Shown here: positions 43,621 to 51,499 of the stretch, piece by piece | How positions within the stretch are numbered: the stretch's first letter is position 1 | Layout of the letters: each line of letters opens with the position of its first letter | DNA from: JBAXXL01 sp038206725 | Lineage (GTDB): Bacteria > Bacteroidota > Ignavibacteria > Kapaibacteriales > UBA2268 | NCBI GenBank assembly: GCA_038206725.1 | Contig: JBBRAO010000016.1 | Coordinates: 1 to 63,660 of the forward strand | Reading direction: 5' to 3' | Length of the DNA stretch: 63,660 nt | Translations under genes and position numbers: made by a program | The notes under the pieces: model-generated | Databases searched by the model: none | What the model saw: only the letters and a program-made list of their open reading frames with translations | Told to the model about the DNA's origin: nothing

Positions 43621-45663
43621 ATGAAGAACAAAAGTATATACATTATGATAATATTTTTGGTTATGCCATCTATATTGCTTGCTTATAACCAAGATAGTCT
43701 TCTGAAGGTTTACAAATCCGAAAAATTCACTAAAGAAGTCAGGTATGAAGCCATCCAATCAGTCACAATGTATTATTATAATAAGGATGCCGACAGCACA
43801 TTACAATATCTCTATAAAATGGCTCAATTTTGCAAAATTAATTCTATGGATGTGGAATATAATAAAGCTTTGGCGAATCTTGGATTTTCATTAATATCTT
43901 ATTGTCGTTTCGAGGAAGCAAGAAACCTTTTGAATATTGCAAAAGATAACTTCCTTAAATTACACGATGTTACAAGAGCATCATATTGTGAAACACAATT
44001 AGCTAGAATTTATTCCAAAATGGATATGATTATTGAAGCCTATAAAGGATATAAAAAAGCCCAATCCTATTATGATATGAAATTCATTAATAAAGTTTAC
44101 ATTTCTAATAAAGATTATTATAACTCATTAAGCGACAGTAGTAAAAATATAATAAGCATTTACATTAGTATTTTAACAGATTATGGTTTGTTTTTATATA
44201 AAATTTCCGATTATGGTAATGCTATTATTATCTTTAATAAAATTCAAGTTTTTGCCGACAAAAGTGATGATATGAATAGACTTAGTGGGAACTATGTTAA
44301 TCAAGCAACAGTATATATAGCTCGAAAAAAATATGAGAAAGCATATGCCAAGCTCCAATTGGCAATAAAATTAACCCAAAAATTGAATAATCTATCTTTT
44401 AACATTATTGCTAAAAATACTTTAGCTAATTCTTATTTGTCTTTAGGGAGATTAACCGAAGCCGAAGTGTTATTGAACCAAACTATTTTGGTAGGTAGAA
44501 ACACAATGTTTCCACGTGAGTTCTGTGTTAGCTTAATGCTAAATTCCGATCTAATGTATCAAAAGAAAATGTACAATGAATCGTATAAGTTTGCAATGGA
44601 AGCATATAAAATTGCAATCGATATGAAATACGTTGACCAACAAATAGAGCTCTGCTCGTTGCTCGTTAAGTGTTATATATACAAGAACAAGCCCGACAGC
44701 GCTTTATATTATATGAACCTTGGTGACATTCTGAATGCGTCTGTTGAAAGATATAACCAAAATTATAAAAAGCAACTTTTGGTTACAATAACTAATTTAG
44801 AAAAGAAAGAAAAAGCAGAGGCAAACGCAATTGCTAAACAGAAATTGAACCAAAGAACAATCTGGCTTTTATTAGCACTATTATTAATTACTTTCGTTGC
44901 TTTGATTTTCATTATGTCCGCTTTGCGTATGAGAAATAAACGCAATCGAAGTTTAAATGAACTGAATACGATGAAGAACCGCTTTTTCTCTATCATAGCA
45001 CACGATATAATGTCTCCCGTCGCGACGAATATGCAAACGTGGGAGCTTTTTCAAAGCTCATACAATGAACTTGATAAAGAAATGATAGATAGCTTGGTTG
45101 TAAACAATGCAAAGAGTTCTGTTCAACTTTACGAATTAACAAAAAATTTGTTGATGTGGGCAAGAACAATGATGAAGGATAGATCCGTTAATATCGAAGT
45201 GACAGATATTTATGAAATATTTGGGAAACAAATAGATATTATGCGAGAGGGTTTTACAGATAAAAATATAAAAGTGCGCAATGAATTGGAAATCGGTTTA
45301 ACAGCCAATTGCGATAAAAATATAATTACATTTGCTGTTAGAAATCTTCTTTCAAATGCCCTCAAATTCACTAGTAATGACGGTGAAGTTGTGATTTCTT
45401 CATCTTCAAACAAAGATAAATGCTGGATAAGTATCGCCGATAATGGTATCGGAATGAACGCTGAAACCAAACAAAACTTATTTAAGGTTCAAGATAGAAT
45501 TGTAAGTCAGGGGACTAACCAAGAAAAGGGTTCCGGGTTAGGTTTGGTGCTCTGTAAAGAATTTTTAGATATTCATAAAAGTAAAATTTACGTCGAAAGC
45601 GAGATGAATAAAGGAACAACAATAAGCTTCGAACTTGAACTTGTAAAAAATAATGAAAGCTAA
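43621..45663 (+). CDS. TPR-containing sensor histidine kinase
   Basis: A 680-residue kinase. Signal sequence/first helix, then about 380 residues of tetratricopeptide-like helical repeats predicted in the periplasm. One transmembrane span lies at about 415-435 (WLLLALLLITFVALIFIMSAL). The cytoplasmic kinase has the H box FSIIAHDIMSPVA (His461), N box RNLLSNALKFT, G1 IADNGIGM and G2 KGSGLGLVLC. All ATP-binding boxes are intact. No response regulator gene is nearby, so it is an orphan in this window. Kinases of this shape are common in Bacteroidota. A TATATTTG box is at 43582-43589. Confidence 0.92.
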   Translation: MKNKSIYIMIIFLVMPSILLAYNQDSLLKVYKSEKFTKEVRYEAIQSVTMYYYNKDADSTLQYLYKMAQFCKINSMDVEYNKALANLGFSLISYCRFEEARNLLNIAKDNFLKLHDVTRASYCETQLARIYSKMDMIIEAYKGYKKAQSYYDMKFINKVYISNKDYYNSLSDSSKNIISIYISILTDYGLFLYKISDYGNAIIIFNKIQVFADKSDDMNRLSGNYVNQATVYIARKKYEKAYAKLQLAIKLTQKLNNLSFNIIAKNTLANSYLSLGRLTEAEVLLNQTILVGRNTMFPREFCVSLMLNSDLMYQKKMYNESYKFAMEAYKIAIDMKYVDQQIELCSLLVKCYIYKNKPDSALYYMNLGDILNASVERYNQNYKKQLLVTITNLEKKEKAEANAIAKQKLNQRTIWLLLALLLITFVALIFIMSALRMRNKRNRSLNELNTMKNRFFSIIAHDIMSPVATNMQTWELFQSSYNELDKEMIDSLVVNNAKSSVQLYELTKNLLMWARTMMKDRSVNIEVTDIYEIFGKQIDIMREGFTDKNIKVRNELEIGLTANCDKNIITFAVRNLLSNALKFTSNDGEVVISSSSNKDKCWISIADNGIGMNAETKQNLFKVQDRIVSQGTNQEKGSGLGLVLCKEFLDIHKSKIYVESEMNKGTTISFELELVKNNES

Positions 45664-45705
45664 AATTCGTCGAACTATTTTTATTAATCAAAAATTGGAT
45701 ATATT

Positions 45706-46365
45706 ATGTTTAAAAAAATTATGTTATTATTGGCGGCAGTTGTTTTGATTTCAGCTTGTTCGTCGAAAGTACAAAAAGAGGAAAAAATGGATAAACCTTT
45801 AACAGCAATTGTTAAAACATCAAAAGGCGATATAGAGATTAAATTATATGGTGTAGATGCGCCTTTGACCGTAGCAAATTTCGTAAATTTAGCCCGTCGG
45901 GGATTTTATGATGGTATAGCATTCCACAGAGTTATTGCTAACTTTATGATTCAAACAGGTGATCCGCTATCATTGGACCCTGCAAAACAAAATGCTTGGG
46001 GTACCGGCGGACCGGGATATTCATTCGAAGATGAAGTGAATACCGGATTGAAACATTCACAAGCAGGTACACTATCAATGGCAAACTCAGGTCCAAATAC
46101 CAACGGAAGTCAAATATTTATTACTCACGTACCAACATCTTGGTTGGACGGTAAACATACTATATTTGGTCAAGTAATTATGGGTCAGCAAGTTGTAAAC
46201 GATGTGCAACAAGGCGACAAAATCATTACTATCGTTATAGAAGGAACTGTTCCTAAAGAAGTAAAAGAGAAACAAGCTCGCGTTGACGAATGGAATAAAA
46301 AACTTGACAGCGATCTTACATCAAAAATCCCACAGTTAAAACTTAAACCGGCAGTTAAGCTATAA
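45706..46365 (+). CDS. Cyclophilin-type peptidylprolyl isomerase lipoprotein
   Basis: A 219-residue envelope protein with a lipoprotein signal (VVLISAC, Cys18). The cyclophilin fold follows: GFYDGIAFHRVIANFMIQTGDP contains the active-site Arg/Phe pair, GTLSMANSGPNTNGSQIFIT the core, and LDGKHTIFGQV the substrate loop. It catalyses proline isomerisation in folding exported proteins, probably at the periplasmic face of a membrane. It is 42 bp downstream of the kinase gene, with its own terminator. Confidence 0.94.
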   Translation: MFKKIMLLLAAVVLISACSSKVQKEEKMDKPLTAIVKTSKGDIEIKLYGVDAPLTVANFVNLARRGFYDGIAFHRVIANFMIQTGDPLSLDPAKQNAWGTGGPGYSFEDEVNTGLKHSQAGTLSMANSGPNTNGSQIFITHVPTSWLDGKHTIFGQVIMGQQVVNDVQQGDKIITIVIEGTVPKEVKEKQARVDEWNKKLDSDLTSKIPQLKLKPAVKL

Positions 46366-46385
46366 TTAGCTAACTTAAAAAAATT

Positions 46386-46418
46386 AATAAACCTTGGAAT
46401 ATTATTTCAAGGTTTATT
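46386..46418 (+). terminator. Hairpin after the cyclophilin gene
   Basis: AATAAACCTTG pairs perfectly with CAAGGTTTATT (11 bp) but the downstream tract is only moderately T-rich (CTATATTATA). Probable terminator. Confidence 0.65.
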
Positions 46419-46557
46419 CTATATTATACCGAAACGTAGATTAATTGTATTAAAAATAAAATGATTAATTCGGAAATAGAGTTATTCTTTATATACAATT
46501 TTATTATCAAAATTTCGTTATTTATGCTTTAATATGTAAAACGCATTTAAAAGAATT

Positions 46558-47544
46558 ATGACAGATATAAGAGTTTTGAACGAAAAAATCCAACAGGAAA
46601 GTTCATTTGTTGATCTACTACTGATGGAAATGAGCAAAGTAATTGTGGGCCAGAAATATATGGTCGAACGATTACTTATAGGTTTATTGGCTGATGGTCA
46701 CATTTTGCTGGAAGGTGTGCCGGGTTTGGCAAAGACCTTAACAATTAGTACCTTAAGCGCGGCTGTAAACGCGAAATTCAATCGTTTGCAGTTTACACCC
46801 GATTTACTTCCGGCGGACTTAACGGGAACTTTGATTTACAACCAAGCGAAAAATGAATTTGCTCCAAAGTTGGGACCTATTTTCTCGAATTTCATTTTAG
46901 CTGATGAAATCAACCGAGCACCCGCTAAAGTGCAATCAGCTTTATTGGAAGCTATGCAGGAAAAGCAAGTTACAATTGGCGATACAACATATCCATTGCC
47001 GGTGCCGTTTTTGGTTATGGCTACCCAAAACCCAATTGAGCAAGAAGGTACATACCCACTACCAGAAGCGCAAGTTGACCGTTTTATGATGAAATTGGTT
47101 ATTACTTATCCGACACGGGAAGAGGAAAAAACTATTCTCCGTCAGAATATAGCTAAGGAATTTCCTACCGCGTCGCAAGTACTAACAATTGAAAATATTA
47201 CATGCGCGCGTGACATAGTGAAGGAAGTTTACTTAGACGAGAAAATAGAGCAATACATTTTGGATATTATTTTCGCGACTCGTAATCCTCAGGACTACGG
47301 TTTAGGCAAATTATCGAATCTTATATCATTTGGCGCGTCACCACGTGGTTCCATTAATTTAGCGAAAGCCGCTCAAGCATTCGCGTTTATTAAAAGGCGC
47401 GGTTACGTCGTACCGGAAGATATACGCGCTATCAGCTTGGATGTACTTCGCCATAGAATAGGCGTAACTTACGAAGCCGAAGCCGAAAATATAACAAGTG
47501 AAGATATAATAACAGAAATATTAAACGCTATAGAAGTGCCTTAA
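46558..47544 (+). CDS. MoxR family AAA+ ATPase
   Basis: A 328-residue AAA+ chaperone-like ATPase. Walker A is EGVPGLAKTLT, Walker B FILADEINRAP, sensor 1 VMATQNPIEQEGTYPLPEAQVDRF, and sensor 2 GASPRGSINLAKAAQAFAF. MoxR proteins usually sit beside DUF58 and VWA-domain genes and help assemble cofactors or metal centres. Here it stands alone between a terminator and a convergent operon, so partners must lie elsewhere. All ATPase motifs are intact. Confidence 0.93.
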   Translation: MTDIRVLNEKIQQESSFVDLLLMEMSKVIVGQKYMVERLLIGLLADGHILLEGVPGLAKTLTISTLSAAVNAKFNRLQFTPDLLPADLTGTLIYNQAKNEFAPKLGPIFSNFILADEINRAPAKVQSALLEAMQEKQVTIGDTTYPLPVPFLVMATQNPIEQEGTYPLPEAQVDRFMMKLVITYPTREEEKTILRQNIAKEFPTASQVLTIENITCARDIVKEVYLDEKIEQYILDIIFATRNPQDYGLGKLSNLISFGASPRGSINLAKAAQAFAFIKRRGYVVPEDIRAISLDVLRHRIGVTYEAEAENITSEDIITEILNAIEVP

Positions 47545-47570
47545 TAGAAGTAGTATATAGAGATAAATTC

Positions 47571-47606
47571 AAATGTCCAATCCTTTCGAAGTATTGGACA
47601 TTTTTG
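47571..47606 (+). terminator. Intrinsic terminator of the MoxR gene
   Basis: AAATGTCCAA (47571-47580) pairs with TTGGACATTT (47594-47603), followed by TTTTT. It shares its arms with the terminator at 9791-9828. Confidence 0.85.
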
Positions 47607-47618
47607 TTGTTTTTACTC

Positions 47619-47652
47619 ATTCATCCGATGACCGGGCAGTCCTCGGATAAAT
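47619..47652. repeat. ATTCATCNGATGA palindrome, copy B
   Basis: Imperfect dyad ATTCATCCGATGAC / GTCCTCGGATAAAT around CGGGCA. It lies 12 bp past the TTTTT of the preceding terminator, as copy A does past its own. Confidence 0.65.
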
Positions 47653-47664
47653 AAACCTATATTC

Positions 47665-48243
47665 TTACTTCGACCTCAACGTAAAAAACAAAACTGTTAC
47701 AATTACGGCTGAGGAAACATAGATCAAAGGTTGGAAGTACTTTTCGAAAAAACTTTCCTTTGGGTGGGGGACTGTCGCTTTTGCAAACGCGTAAGGTGAA
47801 GTTTCAACCGTTCCCACTTCGTCCACTGCAATGGTATCCGAAAACACCACTTTCTTTTTCCCGATTGGTGTAATTTGCTTATTTTTGATGTACCCATCAA
47901 TATCCACAGTAATCAATCGGCTCAATTTGTCATCCGATTTTATTAACTTATACTCAACAGCGATTTTTAAAATGTTGATATTCAAATTGTTCTCGCTCGC
48001 GCTGTCGGCAATAGTTATTTGTTTTTGTGATAAGCTATTAATCATAAGCTGTTTTACAAGCCAAGCGGCGGGATGCTCGGAAATGCTTATATTCAGCAGT
48101 CGGGTTTCATTAGGAATTTGATTTGATATATCGTCAGAAACTTGCTGAATTAATGAATCGAGAACGAAAAAATTTTCCTTCGGTTCATTGGCTTTTACGG
48201 TAAACGGCAATAAAAAAAGTAGTATGACTATGTATCTATACAT
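47665..48243 (-). CDS. Hypothetical exported protein with C-terminal membrane anchor
   Basis: A 192-residue protein with signal peptide (MYRYIVILLFLLPFTVKA), a periplasmic domain of about 140 residues containing ISEHPAAWLVKQLMINSLSQ and a ten-strand-like centre, and a C-terminal transmembrane helix (LIYVSSAVIVTVLFFTL) followed by RSK. No family was recognised. It overlaps the upstream gene by 8 nt in a three-gene transcript led by murG, so an envelope role is plausible. Confidence 0.75.
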   Translation of the reverse strand: MYRYIVILLFLLPFTVKANEPKENFFVLDSLIQQVSDDISNQIPNETRLLNISISEHPAAWLVKQLMINSLSQKQITIADSASENNLNINILKIAVEYKLIKSDDKLSRLITVDIDGYIKNKQITPIGKKKVVFSDTIAVDEVGTVETSPYAFAKATVPHPKESFFEKYFQPLIYVSSAVIVTVLFFTLRSK

Positions 48244-48709
48244 TTGCTTGATTTTCCTTTTTCGATTTCAATTCTTCAAAGCATAACATCAAATCATCAC
48301 TATCGTAATAAAGGGGTGGCCAAATATGCATAGGTCTCAATTTATCGTTAAACACAAGAGTAATAATGCTATACGGTTGAACTGAATCGGGCAGAACTTT
48401 CAATTTGAATGTTATAGATGTAATATTTTCAAGACAGATTTTACGCTCATTAAAATTAGTTCTGAATATTAGGAAATTCTCGGTGAATATTATTTTTTGC
48501 GAATTTATACGACGCAAAAGATAAGATAGGGCACTTAAAACAATAAAACCGGAGAACAGCATTATCAACGGATCATTTAATAATATAGTAAATTCCCAAT
48601 TATGAATACTTCCGCGAATAATTGAATACAACAGCACTACCCCAAAATAAATAGCAATCGAGGGCCATATAAAATCTATCCTTCTACTGAATACTTTACG
48701 TGTTTCCAT
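48236..48709 (-). CDS. Hypothetical two-helix membrane protein (PH-like)
   Basis: A 157-residue protein with two transmembrane helices (SIAIYFGVVLLYSII and LIMLFSGFIVLSALSYLL) and a soluble domain (KIIFTENFLIFRTNFNERKICLENITSITFKLKV), with the feel of bacterial PH-like membrane proteins. Start chosen at ATG 48709, which overlaps the murG end by 14 nt; TTG-type codons upstream would lengthen the overlap. Function unknown. It is translationally coupled to murG upstream and to the next gene. Confidence 0.72.
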   Translation of the reverse strand: METRKVFSRRIDFIWPSIAIYFGVVLLYSIIRGSIHNWEFTILLNDPLIMLFSGFIVLSALSYLLRRINSQKIIFTENFLIFRTNFNERKICLENITSITFKLKVLPDSVQPYSIITLVFNDKLRPMHIWPPLYYDSDDLMLCFEELKSKKENQANV

Positions 48710-49811
48710 TTTTTTTGTCCAAAAAATTAATAATTTCTTTTGCAATTATATCCGCTGAATTCGGATTAGCTAAAGCCGATAATTTAAGTGAAATCTCAGT
48801 CAATAAACTTTCGTTTGTCATAAAGTTTTTTACATTTTTAACAAGTTTCGCCGCTATTTCATCGTTGTCTATTACAGCGCATCCGGTTTTTTTCATTAAA
48901 AGATTAGCATTGTAGTTTTGTTCGTTGCAGGAGGCTGTTTTTAGAGGTATAAGTATAGCCGGTTTTGCAGTGATACACAATTCTGCTATTGTCGTAGCGC
49001 CTGAACGTGAAATTACAAGGTCAGCGGCGGAAAATGCTGATGCCATATCGTCTATATATTTCAATGTTTTTACGTTATCAGGTAATGTGGATTTAATGCT
49101 ATAATCTTGGCCGGTTTGCCATAGTATTTGTCCGAATTTCGCCAATTCAACTATATTATCTTCAACTGCTTTATTGATAGATGCGGCACCCAAACTACCC
49201 CCAAAAATTAAAATAGTTTTCGAATCGGGGGATAATCCGTATTTCATTAACGACTCTGCTCTTGATGGTAATTTGTTGATTTCTTTACGAATAGGGTTTC
49301 CGGTTGAAATAATTCTTTTACCATAGTTTTGAGGGAAGAATGTTGATGTTTCGTCAAATGAGGTAAAAATCCTATCCGCGTGCTTTGAGAGCATATTTAT
49401 TGCCTTTCCGGGATTAACATTCGATTCCATCAGAAAAAGCGGAACACCGAGAGATTTGGCGGCTTTTCCGGGTGGTATGCTGATATATGCACCAGTACAA
49501 ATCACTGCGTCTATATCGAGTTCTATAATTTTTTTCTTTAAAAATCCGCGCGCTTTCTGAAGACTTATTAACGCGGTAATCGTATTTATACTTAAAAGTT
49601 TGCCGATTCCTCTAATGTCAACGGGTATAAAATGATAATTAAGCGAAGGAACTACACGCGCTTCGATTTTGTCATTTCTGCCGCAAAAGTAAAATTCACT
49701 ATCCGGTAAAAGTTTTTTTAATGAATCTACAACGGCGATAGCAGGATAAAGATGACCTCCTGTTCCACCGGCACCGATTAAAAATTTATAATTAGCTTTG
49801 TTTTCACTCAT
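48696..49811 (-). CDS. murG: UDP-GlcNAc:lipid II N-acetylglucosaminyltransferase MurG
   Basis: A 371-residue GT-B enzyme that converts lipid I to lipid II on the cytoplasmic face of the inner membrane. Signature: GAGGTGGHLYPAIAV, ESNVNPGKAINMLS, IFGGSLGAASIN, and AADLVISRSGATTIAELCITAKPAILIPLKTA, with the Glu-containing donor loop. Normal length. No dcw-cluster genes (ftsW, murC) flank it, so the cluster is broken here. Two small membrane protein genes follow it in overlap. Confidence 0.95.
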   Translation of the reverse strand: MSENKANYKFLIGAGGTGGHLYPAIAVVDSLKKLLPDSEFYFCGRNDKIEARVVPSLNYHFIPVDIRGIGKLLSINTITALISLQKARGFLKKKIIELDIDAVICTGAYISIPPGKAAKSLGVPLFLMESNVNPGKAINMLSKHADRIFTSFDETSTFFPQNYGKRIISTGNPIRKEINKLPSRAESLMKYGLSPDSKTILIFGGSLGAASINKAVEDNIVELAKFGQILWQTGQDYSIKSTLPDNVKTLKYIDDMASAFSAADLVISRSGATTIAELCITAKPAILIPLKTASCNEQNYNANLLMKKTGCAVIDNDEIAAKLVKNVKNFMTNESLLTEISLKLSALANPNSADIIAKEIINFLDKKNGNT

Positions 49812-49948
49812 AAATTACTCTTTATGCAATATTCGAATTTTAAAAAAGCAATATTAAGAAAAAAAATATTAAAAAAAAAACACATTCAATAATTTTCTAT
49901 TATTTAGAAAATGCTTAAATTTAAAAATATAATTATGGAAATATAGCA

Positions 49949-50221
49949 TTGATAAATATAATTGACGAAAATATAGAAAAATATCGTCGAGAAATTGATG
50001 AAATTGATAAGCAAATAATTTACTATCTTAATAAAAGAAAAGAAATAAGTAATAATTTGATAAATGATAAAATCTCTTTGGGATTGGATGTTTATAGTCC
50101 TGATAGGGAAGAAGAGATTGTCAATCGTTTGTTTGAGGATAAAAATAATAAATTGACAAAAGAAATAATTCGGAAGATTTATCGAGAAATCTTTGCTTCC
50201 TCTAAATCAGATTTTATTTAA
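49949..50221 (+). CDS. Chorismate mutase type II domain protein
   Basis: A 90-residue all-helical AroQ-class protein: YRREIDEIDKQIIYYLNKRKEISNNL with Arg, Asp, and Arg/Lys at active-site positions, and LDVYSPDREEEIVNRL with the second active-site segment. It would convert chorismate to prephenate. The start is TTG 49949 (the ATG upstream reads into a TAG after three codons). No aromatic pathway genes are adjacent. Some stand-alone domains have regulatory roles; catalytic activity is likely but not certain. Confidence 0.82.
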   Translation: MINIIDENIEKYRREIDEIDKQIIYYLNKRKEISNNLINDKISLGLDVYSPDREEEIVNRLFEDKNNKLTKEIIRKIYREIFASSKSDFI

Positions 50222-50313
50222 TAATCAAGAATGAATCCGAGCAAAATTTGCCAATTTCTGTGGCATAATAATTGTTGTTTTAAAAGATTATAGAATTAAT
50301 ATACAAGTATATA

Positions 50314-50949
50314 ATGGAATATTTCGAAGATAGGATTCTAATAGCCACTTATATGAAAAGGCTTTATAAAATGGGATTAACCACTTCCACCGGTGGGAAT
50401 ATCAGTCGTAAAGTCTCGGATGATATGTTAGTGATAACACCCTCGCAAAAAGATAAATCCGCGTTAAAGCCCTATGATATCTGTGTTGCAAATTTCGCAG
50501 GCGAAAACTTAACACCTAAATTCAAATGCAGTATGGAATTGGCTATGCACATCGCAATTTATAAAGAACGCCCGGACATCAATTCTATTTGCCACGCTCA
50601 TCCGACTTTTGCATCAACCTATTCATTTACCGGTAAAGATATTAATTCGTCTTTAAGCGGAGAAATGAGGGCTATCTGCGGGAATATAGCAAAAGCGGAA
50701 TATGCTTTGATGGGAACTGATGAATTAGCGATTAATGTTGCGGAAGCGGTAAGGAATTCGAACGTTATAATATTGGACAACCACGGCGCTTTGACACTGG
50801 GAACAAGTTTATCACAAGCCTTCGATAGAATGGAAATACTCGAGAAGATAGCAAAATCCAACTTTTTGCTAAATGTTTTAAAGGGGACTAAAAATCTGCC
50901 TAACAAAGATATTGATGAAATTGATGAATTATTCGGTAATCGGTTTTAA
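50314..50949 (+). CDS. Class II aldolase/adducin family protein
   Basis: A 211-residue zinc enzyme of the fuculose-phosphate aldolase group. GLTTSTGGNISRKV is the phosphate loop, CHAHPTFAS supplies two zinc histidines, and ILDNHGALTLG supplies a third. SMELAMHIAIYKERPDI contains the catalytic Glu. Substrates in this family include L-fuculose-1-P, L-ribulose-5-P and methylthioribulose-1-P; it cannot be assigned. It lies 92 bp after the chorismate mutase gene and overlaps the RapZ-C-like gene tail-to-tail by 21 nt. Confidence 0.88.
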   Translation: MEYFEDRILIATYMKRLYKMGLTTSTGGNISRKVSDDMLVITPSQKDKSALKPYDICVANFAGENLTPKFKCSMELAMHIAIYKERPDINSICHAHPTFASTYSFTGKDINSSLSGEMRAICGNIAKAEYALMGTDELAINVAEAVRNSNVIILDNHGALTLGTSLSQAFDRMEILEKIAKSNFLLNVLKGTKNLPNKDIDEIDELFGNRF

Positions 50950-51342
50950 AATCCAGTTGTTCTTTTCAATGTGATTAACTTCGATTTCGATACTATTGTT
51001 TAATAGCAAATGTCGGGCTGTAAGTTCGGCTAAGTAAACAGAACGATGTTGTCCTCCGGTGCAACCAAAACTGACAGAAAGATTCACAAAGCCTCTTTTT
51101 GTATAATTATCGACCGCTAAAGCTATTATATTTAATATATTTGTTAAAAACACTTCAACAGCAGGTTCTGTCGAAAAGAACTTCTCAATTTGCTTATCTT
51201 CACCGGAATAATACTTATATTCGAGAGATTTATATGGATTGGGCAGACACCTGCAATCGAAAACAAAGCCGCCACCATTGGCCGTTTTGTCAATGGGAAG
51301 ACCTTTTTTAAAGGAAAAACTATTTATTGTAACTTTTAACAT
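50929..51342 (-). CDS. Stand-alone RapZ C-terminal domain protein
   Basis: A 137-residue protein matching only the C-terminal RNA-binding domain of RapZ: SFSFKKGLPIDK, FDCRCLPNPY, GCTGGQHRSVYLAELTARHL and a final EVNHIEKNNW. RapZ normally has an N-terminal P-loop domain of about 150 residues, which is missing, with no remnant of it upstream. In E. coli this domain binds sRNA GlmZ and the signal GlcN6P; the role of the free domain is not settled. Convergent overlap of 21 nt with the aldolase gene. Confidence 0.87.
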   Translation of the reverse strand: MLKVTINSFSFKKGLPIDKTANGGGFVFDCRCLPNPYKSLEYKYYSGEDKQIEKFFSTEPAVEVFLTNILNIIALAVDNYTKRGFVNLSVSFGCTGGQHRSVYLAELTARHLLLNNSIEIEVNHIEKNNWILKPITE

Positions 51343-51499
51343 TGGAAATCATATTAATAATAATACTCAAAATTACGATATTTTACTCAAATCTCAATAA
51401 AATACATAAAAATGATATTTCTTGAATTTATATTATACTAAATTAAGATTTTTAAGATTTTTATATTTATTTTTGCATATAAAATAATTGGAAAAACAA

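Noticed and set aside
51343..51499. ydaO-, SAM- or polyamine-type leader RNA ahead of speA
   Set aside because: The 150-nt leader is plain AT-rich sequence without paired blocks beyond chance.
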